Assembly: GCA_030631455.1 (NCBI GenBank)
Contig: DAOVLC010000022.1
Span: 1 to 9,927 of the forward strand
From: Candidatus Zixiibacteriota bacterium
GTDB lineage: Bacteria > Zixibacteria > MSB-5A5 > JAABVY01 > JAHJOQ01
Direction of reading: 5' to 3'
DNA length: 9,927 nucleotides
Shown here in pieces: positions 1-6,243 of this stretch. Made by a program: the position numbers and the translations under genes. The notes under the pieces are model-generated. The model was not told the origin of the DNA. It saw nothing but the letters and a program-made list of their open reading frames with translations, and ran no database searches. The stretch's first letter is position 1, and every line of letters begins with the position of its first letter.

Positions 1-82
1 ATGGATTATCTGGGCGGCAGATGTATACAAACCAGTAGGCAGAACCGCTCCGATTCGCTACCTGTCCTGAGAGCGTGAATTG
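1..82 (-). CDS. Possible N-terminal part of a GIY-YIG nuclease-family protein, frame-disrupted and cut by window edge
   Basis: On the minus strand the frame from 82 to the left edge reads without a stop and ends with the residues SAYWFVYICRPDNP. This resembles the first strand of GIY-YIG domains, where an aromatic-rich stretch before 'VYI' is followed by a short polar turn and then YTG. The frame has an in-frame TGA at 85..83 and no ATG, GTG or TTG after it. An ATG at 120..118, 11 bases past the stop of the radical SAM gene, opens a 20-codon frame (MVPSSAKPDEK...) that ends at TAG 60..58, one frame off. A one-base shift between about 82 and 60 would join the two into a plausible start. So this may be a frameshifted gene, an assembly error, or chance similarity. 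The nuclease identity rests on about 12 residues only; the rest lies outside the window. Confidence 0.33.
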
Positions 83-131
83 TCAGGTTTCTCATCCGGC
101 TTTGCCGAACTCGGAACCATGATCTACAATA

Positions 132-2699
132 CTACAGTACTTCGAATGGTGTGAGGCGCTTTTCCTCGCGTTGGATCAGGAGGTCTTTGCGGTGTAGTGT
201 TAAGGCCAGGACTTGTTCTGCCGTAAGCTCGAATCCGTGCTGGATGACCTCGGATGGCCTTGCGAAACAGATGGTACCGAGGCCGGTCATCAAATTCAGG
301 ATTGTGCCACCATCGGATTCGGTCAGATCGAGCTCGATTATACCGGGGCGAATGTCTACTTCGATTATGTCAGTCTTGGTTTTTCGATTCACCAGGAAGC
401 TTTCCATTGCGAGAATCGCGTCACGCTTCTCCTCTGCGGCACTCAACTCAAGCGGGAGCAGAACTTCATAGCAGGCAAGATTTATCATCGCCGACAGTGA
501 CTTGGTCTTCCCGAAAATCGGCTTTGTCTGAGATATGCTGAAGCCCTCGGGCAGAGCCTCATTGAGCCTGTCGAACATCCCTGTGCTATATGGTGCGTCG
601 AGTTGGATATCGAGATACTCCGCTTCGGACCAGTATCCGAGAGTAAGCGGCGGGCCGAACGCGAGCCTTTGATGCGGATGATAACCCTGCGAGTACGAAA
701 CCGGGATCTTCTCGCGGCGCAGCGCTCTCTCGAAAACCCGCGTATTATCGAGATGCGAAAGGAATCTCACGTCACTCGTCTTGCCCCATTTCACTCTCAC
801 CTTGCTGTTCGGAACCTGCATGGACGTGGCCGTTTTGACCCGCTTCGACTGCCTGCCATACTCCATCGGTGCAGCCTTCTTCTCAGCCTTCTCAGGTGCT
901 GGTTCCGAAGTTTCCTTCGCGCTCAGTTTATCCTGATCGAGAAGACCCTTCGAGCGCATGGCCTCGCGCTGAAAATAGTCTTTCTTGAGTCCTTTAGAGA
1001 TGTGATCCCACGGCAGCGGAGCATCGAACGGTATTTCCTTGTGGAAGTCAGCAATATCAAGCCCGCACGCCTCGAATGCCGCGATCCAGACGTCGTACTT
1101 GAGATGCTCGCTCCACGCGTCGAGTCTGGCGCCATTCTTGAATGCATGCTCGATCACATCACCGACCCGCCTGTCACCGCGCCCAAGTGCTGACTCAAGG
1201 AGAGTAACGTCTGCGTTGCGGAACTTTACGTTGACGGTTCTCGGCGAGTGACGGGATACATATTTCTGTTTCTCTACGATATCATCGTGCCCGACCTGGC
1301 TCTCCCATTGCCACGGGGTATGCGGCTTGGGACAGAAAGGTGATGTCGTGACATTGATCGTTCTCTTACCGGGCCTGACCTGTGTGAACCTCGCTATCTT
1401 CTTCAGTAGCGCACATATACCATCAAGGTCTTCGTTTGTCTCAGTCGGAAGTCCGACCATGAAATAGAGCTTCAGCACATTCCAGCCGTTCTCAAATGCC
1501 ACTTTTATCGTAGCGAGAAACTCCTCCTCCGGTATAGACTTGTTTATGACTTCTCTGAGCCTGTCTGTTCCGGCTTCCGGCGCAAGCGTGAGTCCTGTTC
1601 TTCGAGTAGTGCCAAGCTTCTTGGCCAGATCCTCCGTGAAACCGTTAGCCCTCAACGACGGCAGAGAAAGCGTGACATGCTGCTCCTGCAGACGAGTCGA
1701 GAGAGTGCTCACGAGGCTTTCTATCTCGGAGTAGTCGGATGACGATAGTGAAAGAAGCGTCAGATCGCTGAAGCCGGTAGCGGCAAGACTCTCTGTGACC
1801 TGTTTGATGATATCTTGCGCTTTTCTTTCGCGTTTCGGACGATAAATGATACCGGCTTGACAGAATCGGCAGCCATGACCGCAACCACGCATTATCTCGA
1901 CAGGCAGACGGTCGTGCGCGATTTCCACAAACGGCACAATTGGTTTTGTCGGGTAATGCTCATTCTTCAGCTTGTCCAGTTTGCGTGAAGTTATCACATC
2001 GGGTGCAGCATCGTTGGACTTCTTGATGCCCGTGAACTTGCCTTTCACGAATCCGGGCTTGTAATAGGAGGGGATATACATGCCATCAATCTTGGACAAT
2101 CGCGAGATCAGCGTTTTGCGCTTAGCTTTCTTGCGGTCGCGGATAACATCGACTATCTCGATCACTGCTTCCTCGCCGTCGCCGATAAATACTGCGTCAG
2201 CGAAATCCGCCAGAGGCTCCGGATTGAAAACACATGGACCACCGAAGATTACGACCGGATCATCCTCAGTTCGATCCTTGGCGCGCAACGGAATCCCTGA
2301 CAGATCGAGCATGTTCAAGACATTGCTGCTGCAAAGCTCATATGCTATCGTGAAACCGAGGAGATCGAATTCTTTCAGCGATACTCGCGATTCGAGAGAG
2401 AAAAGCGGTATTTCGGTTGAACGCAGTCTGGCCTCGGCGTCATTGCTCGGGGCAAAAACTCTCTCCGCGACTGCGTAATCGAGACTGTTTATTCGGTGGT
2501 ATAAGATATGTATGCCGACGTGCGACATGCCGATGTCATACAGATCGGGAAAAGCCAGAGCTACTCGGACCAGTCCGCCGTGGTCCTTGTGAATGCTATT
2601 GAATTCATTGCCAACATACCTGCCAGGTTTGATAACAAACGGCAGAAACTCTCGCTCTACTCTATCAGTAAGTTCAGACTGCATCCCTGCTTGAGTCAT
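132..2699 (-). CDS. TIGR03960-type radical SAM protein with B12-binding-like N-terminus and fused C-terminal DUF2344 domain
   Basis: This 855-residue cytoplasmic protein belongs to a radical SAM family with an N-terminal cobalamin-binding-like Rossmann region (about 20-190). I see the signature FPDLYDIGMSHVG at 50-62 and IFGGP at 151-155, but no canonical DxHxxG cobalamin ligand. The radical SAM core (about 260-500) carries the cluster motif CGHGCRFC with C273, C277 and C280, which should hold the 4Fe-4S cluster that cleaves S-adenosylmethionine. A charged Lys/Ala/Glu linker (about 585-625) leads to a DUF2344 domain (about 632-830) with FLSHLD and SYSQGYHPHQ. In many genomes DUF2344 is a separate neighbouring gene; here the two are fused in frame. 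The substrate is unknown, and RNA or ribosome-linked modification is only a guess from usual neighbours. Start: GAGGA directly abuts the ATG at 2699, which is too close, and the in-frame ATG at 2684 (MQSELTD) is an alternative with a 15-base gap. Identity is firm, function unresolved. Confidence 0.9.
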   Translation of the reverse strand: MTQAGMQSELTDRVEREFLPFVIKPGRYVGNEFNSIHKDHGGLVRVALAFPDLYDIGMSHVGIHILYHRINSLDYAVAERVFAPSNDAEARLRSTEIPLFSLESRVSLKEFDLLGFTIAYELCSSNVLNMLDLSGIPLRAKDRTEDDPVVIFGGPCVFNPEPLADFADAVFIGDGEEAVIEIVDVIRDRKKAKRKTLISRLSKIDGMYIPSYYKPGFVKGKFTGIKKSNDAAPDVITSRKLDKLKNEHYPTKPIVPFVEIAHDRLPVEIMRGCGHGCRFCQAGIIYRPKRERKAQDIIKQVTESLAATGFSDLTLLSLSSSDYSEIESLVSTLSTRLQEQHVTLSLPSLRANGFTEDLAKKLGTTRRTGLTLAPEAGTDRLREVINKSIPEEEFLATIKVAFENGWNVLKLYFMVGLPTETNEDLDGICALLKKIARFTQVRPGKRTINVTTSPFCPKPHTPWQWESQVGHDDIVEKQKYVSRHSPRTVNVKFRNADVTLLESALGRGDRRVGDVIEHAFKNGARLDAWSEHLKYDVWIAAFEACGLDIADFHKEIPFDAPLPWDHISKGLKKDYFQREAMRSKGLLDQDKLSAKETSEPAPEKAEKKAAPMEYGRQSKRVKTATSMQVPNSKVRVKWGKTSDVRFLSHLDNTRVFERALRREKIPVSYSQGYHPHQRLAFGPPLTLGYWSEAEYLDIQLDAPYSTGMFDRLNEALPEGFSISQTKPIFGKTKSLSAMINLACYEVLLPLELSAAEEKRDAILAMESFLVNRKTKTDIIEVDIRPGIIELDLTESDGGTILNLMTGLGTICFARPSEVIQHGFELTAEQVLALTLHRKDLLIQREEKRLTPFEVL

Positions 2700-2718
2700 T
2701 CCTCGAAATTATTGACAT

Positions 2719-2755
2719 GAAGAAAAAACCAAGAGCGAGCCCGATTCTCTTGGTT
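2719..2755 (-). terminator. Rho-independent terminator after the four-cysteine small gene
   Basis: Read on the minus strand, a perfect 9-bp stem (AACCAAGAG with CTCTTGGTT, arms 2755..2747 and 2735..2727) with an 11-base loop runs directly into a T-rich tract (TTTTTTCTT). It starts 23 bases after the stop codon of the small gene at 2779. It should end the HIT-uvrB-2H-small-protein transcripts. It finishes only about 20 bases before the radical SAM start at 2699, leaving almost no room for a separate promoter. Confidence 0.85.
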
Positions 2756-2778
2756 CAATGAAGAAAAGTGCCTGCAGT

Positions 2779-2970
2779 TTACGCAAGGACGCTCTTCTCG
2801 TTGCATTTGCAGATCGCGATATTACGCGACCGCATCTTGAAGGACTTCCCGTCCGCAGTCGGCTCCGGGGACACGACCAAAGTCGGCATAAGAGGCTGAT
2901 TACAAATCGGACAAACTTTCACGTCCTTCTTCTTGCTCGCCTTATCTGCAAATGATTGTCTTTTTGCCAT
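2779..2970 (-). CDS. Small four-cysteine (zinc-ribbon-like) protein of unknown function, 63 residues
   Basis: I do not recognise a named family. The protein has a lysine-rich basic N-terminus (residues 1-18, AKRQSFADKASKKKDVK), then CPIC (C20, C23), a middle segment with few hydrophobic residues containing PEPTADGKSF, and a second pair CKC (C54, C56). Two close cysteine pairs about 30 residues apart suggest a single-metal zinc knuckle or ribbon, although the second pair is CxC rather than the usual CxxC. The basic tail would suit nucleic acid or ribosome contact, but that is inference. The start is well supported: AGGAG at 2981..2977 lies 6 bases before the ATG. The gene has its own near-consensus promoter 27-54 bases upstream and a strong terminator right behind it, so it is probably abundant and can be expressed without the genes upstream. 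No signal peptide or membrane segment. Confidence 0.8.
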   Translation of the reverse strand: MAKRQSFADKASKKKDVKVCPICNQPLMPTLVVSPEPTADGKSFKMRSRNIAICKCNEKSVLA

Positions 2971-2996
2971 TAAATGCTCCTCTCATTTAGCCTTTT

Positions 2997-3024
2997 AATA
3001 TACACAAACCTCACCGTGTGTCAA
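2997..3024 (-). promoter_or_regulatory. Strong sigma-70-like promoter for the four-cysteine gene
   Basis: On the minus strand TTGACA (3024..3019, exact -35 consensus) is followed by a 16-base spacer and TATATT (3002..2997, five of six -10 bases). The predicted transcript starts near 2990, giving a leader of about 20 bases that contains the AGGAG site. The -35 lies in the last sense codons of the 2H phosphoesterase gene (the GTT GAC ACA of Val-Asp-Thr), so the promoter is embedded in coding sequence. Confidence 0.65.
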
Positions 3025-3559
3025 CATTTCTTTTAGCAACCAGTTCCACCTGGCAGATCGTCTCGATTCGATTGTTCTCATATGTGACAATGTCGATGGA
3101 CGAAATCCGACCGATAATCGCGAGATTCTCCGCGTTCAGTCTATCTGCAAGGGTCGCACAGGCTTGCGGGTCTTTCGAGTTGCCAATAGTGACATGTGGA
3201 ATGAAAGGGATATCAGATCGCAGTTCGCAGGAGAGTACACCTGTGTACAACTGGTCATGCAGTTTCACGATTTCGCTGTATCCTTCGGCTGCGACCATTA
3301 ATACATACCAGTAATCACCGAAATGGTCTTTCATCACTATGGCGCGCCGCATAACGAACCTGAGGGCCAACGCTTCTTCGCACACTTCGCGTACGTGATC
3401 AATAAGCTCACTTTGGCCAGTCTCCTCCGTTGCGAAAACAAGGGTGATATGAGGCTTGACCAACTCGAACTGAAGCTCATCGTGTTCGGCACGGATTGAC
3501 TGGATCCAGTCGAAGTCTTTGGGCTCGAGTTCCGGATAGCTGATTGCGAGTAGGGACAT
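3011..3559 (-). CDS. 2H phosphoesterase (2'-5' RNA ligase / cyclic phosphodiesterase superfamily)
   Basis: This 182-residue protein shows the two defining HxT motifs of the 2H superfamily: H37-I-T39 in 'KPHITLVF' and H122-V-T124 in 'FIPHVTIG', 83 residues apart as usual for the two-lobed fold. These histidines would act on 2',3'-cyclic phosphates or 2'-5' bonds in RNA or nucleotides. The true substrate in bacteria is often unknown, and the sequence does not decide between ligase-like and phosphodiesterase roles. AGGTGA at 3571..3566 lies 6 bases before the ATG and supports this start. It begins 38 bases after the uvrB stop with no clear promoter between them, so it is probably co-transcribed with HIT and uvrB. 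Its 3' end carries the -35 box of the next gene. Confidence 0.85.
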   Translation of the reverse strand: MSLLAISYPELEPKDFDWIQSIRAEHDELQFELVKPHITLVFATEETGQSELIDHVREVCEEALALRFVMRRAIVMKDHFGDYWYVLMVAAEGYSEIVKLHDQLYTGVLSCELRSDIPFIPHVTIGNSKDPQACATLADRLNAENLAIIGRISSIDIVTYENNRIETICQVELVAKRNVDTR

Positions 3560-3597
3560 GTGTACTCACCTGGGCACGTTGCGCGAATTCATGTCTG

Positions 3598-5598
3598 TCA
3601 GAAGCCACGTCTTGATTTCGCCCTTTTGCCTCCCGACAGTTTCAGAACCTCATCGCGGAAGAATGCCGCCTTTTCGAAATCAAGATTCTCCGCGGCGGAC
3701 TGCATTGCCTGCTTCAAGAACTCGATCTTCCGGCTCACCGGCATTTCGCTGAAGAAATCGGGAAGCAGTTCCTTCGATTCATCCACGGTTTTCGAGTCGG
3801 CAAAAGCCGTGGCTTGCAATATTTCTTCACGTGTCTTGCGAATCGTCTCCGGGACAACGTTGTGTTTCTTATTGTAGTCGCATTGGATTTCGCGTCGACG
3901 ATTGGTCTCATCGATTGCCTTCTTCATCGCGTCGGTGACGCTGTCGGCATACATCAGAACCTGACCGCCAACATTTCGTGCAGCTCTTCCCGCTGTCTGG
4001 ATCAAACTCCTCTCAGATCGCAGGAATCCTCCTTTGTCTGCATCGAGAATCGCTACGAGCGAAACCTCCGGCAGATCCAATCCCTCCCTGAGAAGATTGA
4101 TACCGACAAGGACATCGAACTCGGCGAGCCTGAGGTTGCGGATTATCTCTGTTCGGTCGATAGAATCGATCTCCGAGTGCAGATACCTGACCCTTATCCC
4201 GATCTTGGACAGATAATCCGCAAGATCCTCCGCCATTCTCTTGGTCAGAGTTGTGACCAGCACGCGCTCTCTTTTTTCAATCCTGATCCGGATTTCTTCG
4301 AGAAGATCATCCACTTGTGTCGCCAGAGGCCGGACTATTATTTCGGGATCGACCAGCCCGGTCGGGCGGATCACCTGTTCGACAACAACCCCTTCACACT
4401 TTTCGAGTTCGTAGTCGGCCGGTGTAGCGGAAACGAAAATCACTTTGGGCACGAGTGATTCGAATTCATCGAAGTACAGCGGCCTATTGTCGAGTGCGGA
4501 TGGTAGTCTGAAGCCGTAATCGACAAGGACCTGCTTGCGGGACTTGTCACCGGCAAACATTCCACGAATCTGCGGCACAGACTGATGCGATTCATCGATA
4601 ATTGTCAGAAAATCGTCGGGGAAGAAATCGATCAGAGTGTGCGGCCTCTCGCCCGGCTTGCGACCTGACAGATGGCGCGAGTAATTCTCGATACCGCTGC
4701 AATACCCGATCTCACGGAGCATTTCGATATCGTAGTGCGTGCGAGATTCGATTCTCTGTGCTTCGAGAAGCTTGTCCAGACTCCTGAACTCTTCGAGTCG
4801 TTCCTGAAGCTCTGCCTCAATGCCCTTGATCGCCGACCGCAACCGCTCCGGTGTCGTGAGGAAATGTTTAGCAGGATAGATGGCGACCCTGGTTTTTTCG
4901 CCTGTAACCGTGCCCCTGAGTGGCTCGATCACGCTTATCTTTTCGATCCGATCGCCGAAAAACTCGATCCGCAGAGCATCGATTTCATACGCGGGGAAAA
5001 CTTCGACGACATCACCCCGCACCCTGAACGTGCCCCGAACGAACTCGTAGTCGTTGCGAGAATAGTGGACGTCGATTAGCCGGCGCAAGAAATCGTCTCT
5101 GTCGACTAGTTTCCCCACCTCGGCAAAGGCGAGTTGCTTCTTGTATTCCTCCGGCGATCCGATGCCGTAAATGCACGAGACCGAGGCCACGATTACGACA
5201 TCATCGCGCTCCAGTAGAGACGATGTTGCGCGTAGGCGGAGCCTGTCTATATCGTCATTTATCGAGGTGTCTTTCTCGATGTATGTATCGGTGACCGGGA
5301 CATACGCCTCAGGCTGATAGTAATCGTAATAGCTAATGAAAAACTCGACCGCATTCTCTGGAAAGTACGCCTTCAACTCGCCATAAAGTTGAGCCGCCAG
5401 TGTCTTATTGTGAGAGATAACGAGCGTCGGGCGGCCGTGTGCCTTGATAACATTCGCCATCGTGAATGTCTTGCCGGAGCCTGTCACGCCAAGAAGAGTC
5501 TGAAACTTACTCGACGCCAGCCCGTCGACCAGCTTTCCTATCGCATCAGGCTGATCGCCAGTCGGCTTGTATGTGGAATGAAGGATGAATTCTGCCAT
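3598..5598 (-). CDS. uvrB: UvrABC excinuclease subunit B
   Basis: UvrB is the damage-verification helicase-like subunit of nucleotide excision repair: it is loaded by UvrA, opens the DNA and recruits UvrC. The 666-residue length is normal. Visible motifs in order: Walker A GVTGSGKT (37-44); the aromatic β-hairpin [12 protein letters not shown] (about 90-102) that inserts between DNA strands; the Walker B motif DESH (335-338); VSATP (389-393); the helicase motif QTAGRAARN (534-542); and a C-terminal UVR domain (about 624-658, FLKQAM...[13 protein letters not shown]) for binding UvrA or UvrC. All key residues appear intact. The gene starts 24 bases after the HIT stop, so the two are very likely one transcript. 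Its ribosome site is weak (GGGA at 5611..5608, 9 bases before ATG) and lies within a small inverted repeat. I see no LexA box near the gene. Identification is essentially certain. Confidence 0.98.
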   Translation of the reverse strand: MAEFILHSTYKPTGDQPDAIGKLVDGLASSKFQTLLGVTGSGKTFTMANVIKAHGRPTLVISHNKTLAAQLYGELKAYFPENAVEFFISYYDYYQPEAYVPVTDTYIEKDTSINDDIDRLRLRATSSLLERDDVVIVASVSCIYGIGSPEEYKKQLAFAEVGKLVDRDDFLRRLIDVHYSRNDYEFVRGTFRVRGDVVEVFPAYEIDALRIEFFGDRIEKISVIEPLRGTVTGEKTRVAIYPAKHFLTTPERLRSAIKGIEAELQERLEEFRSLDKLLEAQRIESRTHYDIEMLREIGYCSGIENYSRHLSGRKPGERPHTLIDFFPDDFLTIIDESHQSVPQIRGMFAGDKSRKQVLVDYGFRLPSALDNRPLYFDEFESLVPKVIFVSATPADYELEKCEGVVVEQVIRPTGLVDPEIIVRPLATQVDDLLEEIRIRIEKRERVLVTTLTKRMAEDLADYLSKIGIRVRYLHSEIDSIDRTEIIRNLRLAEFDVLVGINLLREGLDLPEVSLVAILDADKGGFLRSERSLIQTAGRAARNVGGQVLMYADSVTDAMKKAIDETNRRREIQCDYNKKHNVVPETIRKTREEILQATAFADSKTVDESKELLPDFFSEMPVSRKIEFLKQAMQSAAENLDFEKAAFFRDEVLKLSGGKRAKSRRGF

Positions 5599-5603
5599 TG
5601 TCT

Positions 5604-5620
5604 GTTATCCCGCAGATAAC
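5604..5620 (-). repeat. Small inverted repeat over the uvrB ribosome-binding site
   Basis: A perfect 6-bp inverted repeat (GTTATC with GATAAC, loop of 5 bases) sits in the HIT-uvrB gap. The only Shine-Dalgarno-like bases (GGGA) are split between its loop and 3' arm. As an RNA hairpin it could dampen uvrB translation, but the stem has only 2 GC pairs, so any effect is speculative. Confidence 0.35.
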
Positions 5621-5622
5621 TT

Positions 5623-5940
5623 CTATATCTTGCGACTCGTCATGAAATGAAAATGAAGGTGGAAGACGATCTGACCCGCATTCGCGCCATTGTTCACCAC
5701 CAGGCGGAATCCTTCGTCGCCCGTACCGAGTTTCTTCGCTATGAGCTTGACCGTCTCGAACAGTTTCGGCATTATATTTGAAGGAGCATCCAACAAGTCG
5801 CTGTAGTGTTCTTTCGGACAAATCAGAAGATGGGTCGGTGCTCTGGGAAAACGGTCGTGAAAAACGATCACCTGGGCGTCCTCGTAGAAAATGTCAGCAG
5901 GCGCTTTTTTTTGGATTATGTCACAGAATACGCAACTCAT
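5623..5940 (-). CDS. HIT-family nucleotide hydrolase/transferase (HINT-like)
   Basis: With the start at 5940 the protein has 105 residues. It carries an N-terminal CVFCDII with a CxxC pair (C3, C6), typical of zinc-containing HINT-like HIT proteins, then FYED, PTHLLICPKEHY, and the histidine triad HLHFHFM with H94, H96 and H98 near the end. The family hydrolyses nucleotide phosphoramidates or dinucleotides via the middle histidine. The C-terminus stops 7 residues after the last triad histidine and lacks the GGR-type tail common in HINT proteins, so it is a short member. A longer reading to an ATG at 6018 would add 26 unlike residues and run through the predicted promoter. The 5940 start has AGGGGA at 5956..5951 with a 10-base gap and fits the family's N-terminus. 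It is the first gene of the group leading into uvrB. Confidence 0.88.
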   Translation of the reverse strand: MSCVFCDIIQKKAPADIFYEDAQVIVFHDRFPRAPTHLLICPKEHYSDLLDAPSNIMPKLFETVKLIAKKLGTGDEGFRLVVNNGANAGQIVFHLHFHFMTSRKI

Positions 5941-5953
5941 ACAGATATCTTCC

Positions 5954-5967
5954 CCTGGTTTACCAGG
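5954..5967 (-). repeat. Palindrome in the HIT leader overlapping the ribosome-binding site
   Basis: CCTGG-TTTA-CCAGG on the plus strand forms a 5-6 bp GC-rich inverted repeat between the predicted transcription start (about 5978) and the HIT start codon. Its 3' arm (minus strand) overlaps the AGGGGA ribosome site. It could be an operator for a dimeric repressor or a weak translation-blocking hairpin. Which is unknown. Confidence 0.4.
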
Positions 5968-5984
5968 TGCTTGCTCGCATTCCC

Positions 5985-6012
5985 AATATAGATACGACTG
6001 AAGTTTTTGCAA
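5985..6012 (-). promoter_or_regulatory. Predicted sigma-70-like promoter for the HIT-uvrB operon
   Basis: Minus strand: TTGCAA (6012..6007, four of six -35 bases), a 16-base spacer, and TATATT (5990..5985, five of six -10 bases). Predicted transcription start is near 5978, giving a leader of about 38 bases before the HIT ATG at 5940. This placement also argues against the longer HIT start at 6018. Confidence 0.55.
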
Positions 6013-6085
6013 GATCAAACGGGTTTACAGCATTCACGACGTCTACAGCGGACTCGTTTTTTTTCTGAAAAAGCGCAGAATTCGG

Positions 6086-6114
6086 TTGACAAACGTCCGG
6101 AGACTTACTTTGTT
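6086..6114 (+). promoter_or_regulatory. Possible promoter (-35 consensus) upstream of citrate synthase
   Basis: TTGACA at 6086-6091 matches the -35 consensus exactly. A 17-base spacer leads to TTTGTT (6109-6114), a poor -10. If used, transcription would start around 6121, inside the CRP-type palindrome, so a bound regulator would repress it. An alternative is an activator-dependent start near 6193 using AATAAT at 6181-6186, whose -35 region is poor. Which start is used cannot be decided from sequence. Confidence 0.35.
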
Positions 6115-6129
6115 GTGAATCAATTCACA
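6114..6129 (+). promoter_or_regulatory. CRP/FNR-family operator upstream of citrate synthase
   Basis: The 16 bases TGTGAATCAATTCACA match the classical CRP half-site arrangement TGTGA-N6-TCACA exactly, with 7-bp perfect arms. The centre is at 6121.5, 122 bases before the start codon. Relative to the AATAAT element at 6181-6186 (start about 6193) the centre would be near -71.5, a helical phase used by class I CRP activation; relative to the TTGACA promoter it would overlap the start site and repress. The regulator itself is not in the window. Confidence 0.55.
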
Positions 6130-6133
6130 TTTG

Positions 6134-6150
6134 CAAGTGTATTACATTTG
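6134..6150 (+). repeat. Imperfect dyad CAAGTGTA-T-TACATTTG
   Basis: A 17-base inverted repeat with 7 of 8 arm positions paired, starting 4 bases after the CRP-type site. ACATTTG also occurs twice as a direct repeat with a 17-base period (6127-6133 and 6144-6150). It may be a second operator in the citrate synthase control region; no regulator can be named. Confidence 0.4.
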
Positions 6151-6164
6151 TAGAGGGAATAGCA

Positions 6165-6174
6165 TAAACGTTTA
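6165..6174 (+). repeat. Perfect 10-base palindrome TAAACGTTTA
   Basis: A short perfect palindrome, third in the row of dyads before citrate synthase. It could be a half of a regulator site or chance in AT-rich DNA. Low weight on its own; its position beside two other dyads is what makes it notable. Confidence 0.3.
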
Positions 6175-6243
6175 GACAGGAATAATGTATCGCTACTGAA
6201 ACTAAAGATAATTCTCGATGTAGAAATTTGAAAGGAGTAATTA

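Larger units (their letters stand above)
5941..6243. other. Divergent intergenic regulatory region between HIT and citrate synthase
   Basis: These 303 bases hold no gene. From left to right: the HIT leader palindrome, the HIT promoter, a T8 run at 6057-6064 followed by A5, a TTGACA box at 6086-6091, a CRP-type palindrome at 6114-6129, two further dyads (6134-6150 and 6165-6174), an AATAAT element at 6181-6186, and a strong AGGAG ribosome site at 6233-6237. It is visibly richer in A and T than the flanking genes and clearly serves both directions. Confidence 0.75.

Noticed and set aside
58..120. 20-codon minus-strand ORF starting 11 bases after the radical SAM gene
   Set aside because: Not reported as a separate gene: very short, no ribosome site. 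It is more likely the out-of-frame head of the GIY-YIG-like gene or chance.
603..1193. 196-codon plus-strand open frame inside the radical SAM gene
   Set aside because: Antisense shadow of a well-supported protein; Arg/Leu-rich composition and no domain.
3814..4458. 214-codon plus-strand open frame inside uvrB
   Set aside because: Antisense to conserved uvrB motifs; no ribosome site or family resemblance.
5600..5625. Possible LexA box (CTG...CAG) upstream of uvrB
   Set aside because: The half-sites are 8 bases apart instead of the 10 needed for the E. coli-type box, and the inner bases do not fit.
5941..6018. 26-residue N-terminal extension of the HIT protein (start at 6018)
   Set aside because: The extension would contain the predicted -35 and -10 boxes, has no family resemblance, and the ATG at 5940 has a ribosome site and the expected CVFC start.
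6057..6072. T8 run followed by A5 in the divergent region, considered as terminator or UP element
   Set aside because: No GC stem, so not a terminator; an UP-element role for the TTGACA box at 6086 cannot be supported from sequence alone.
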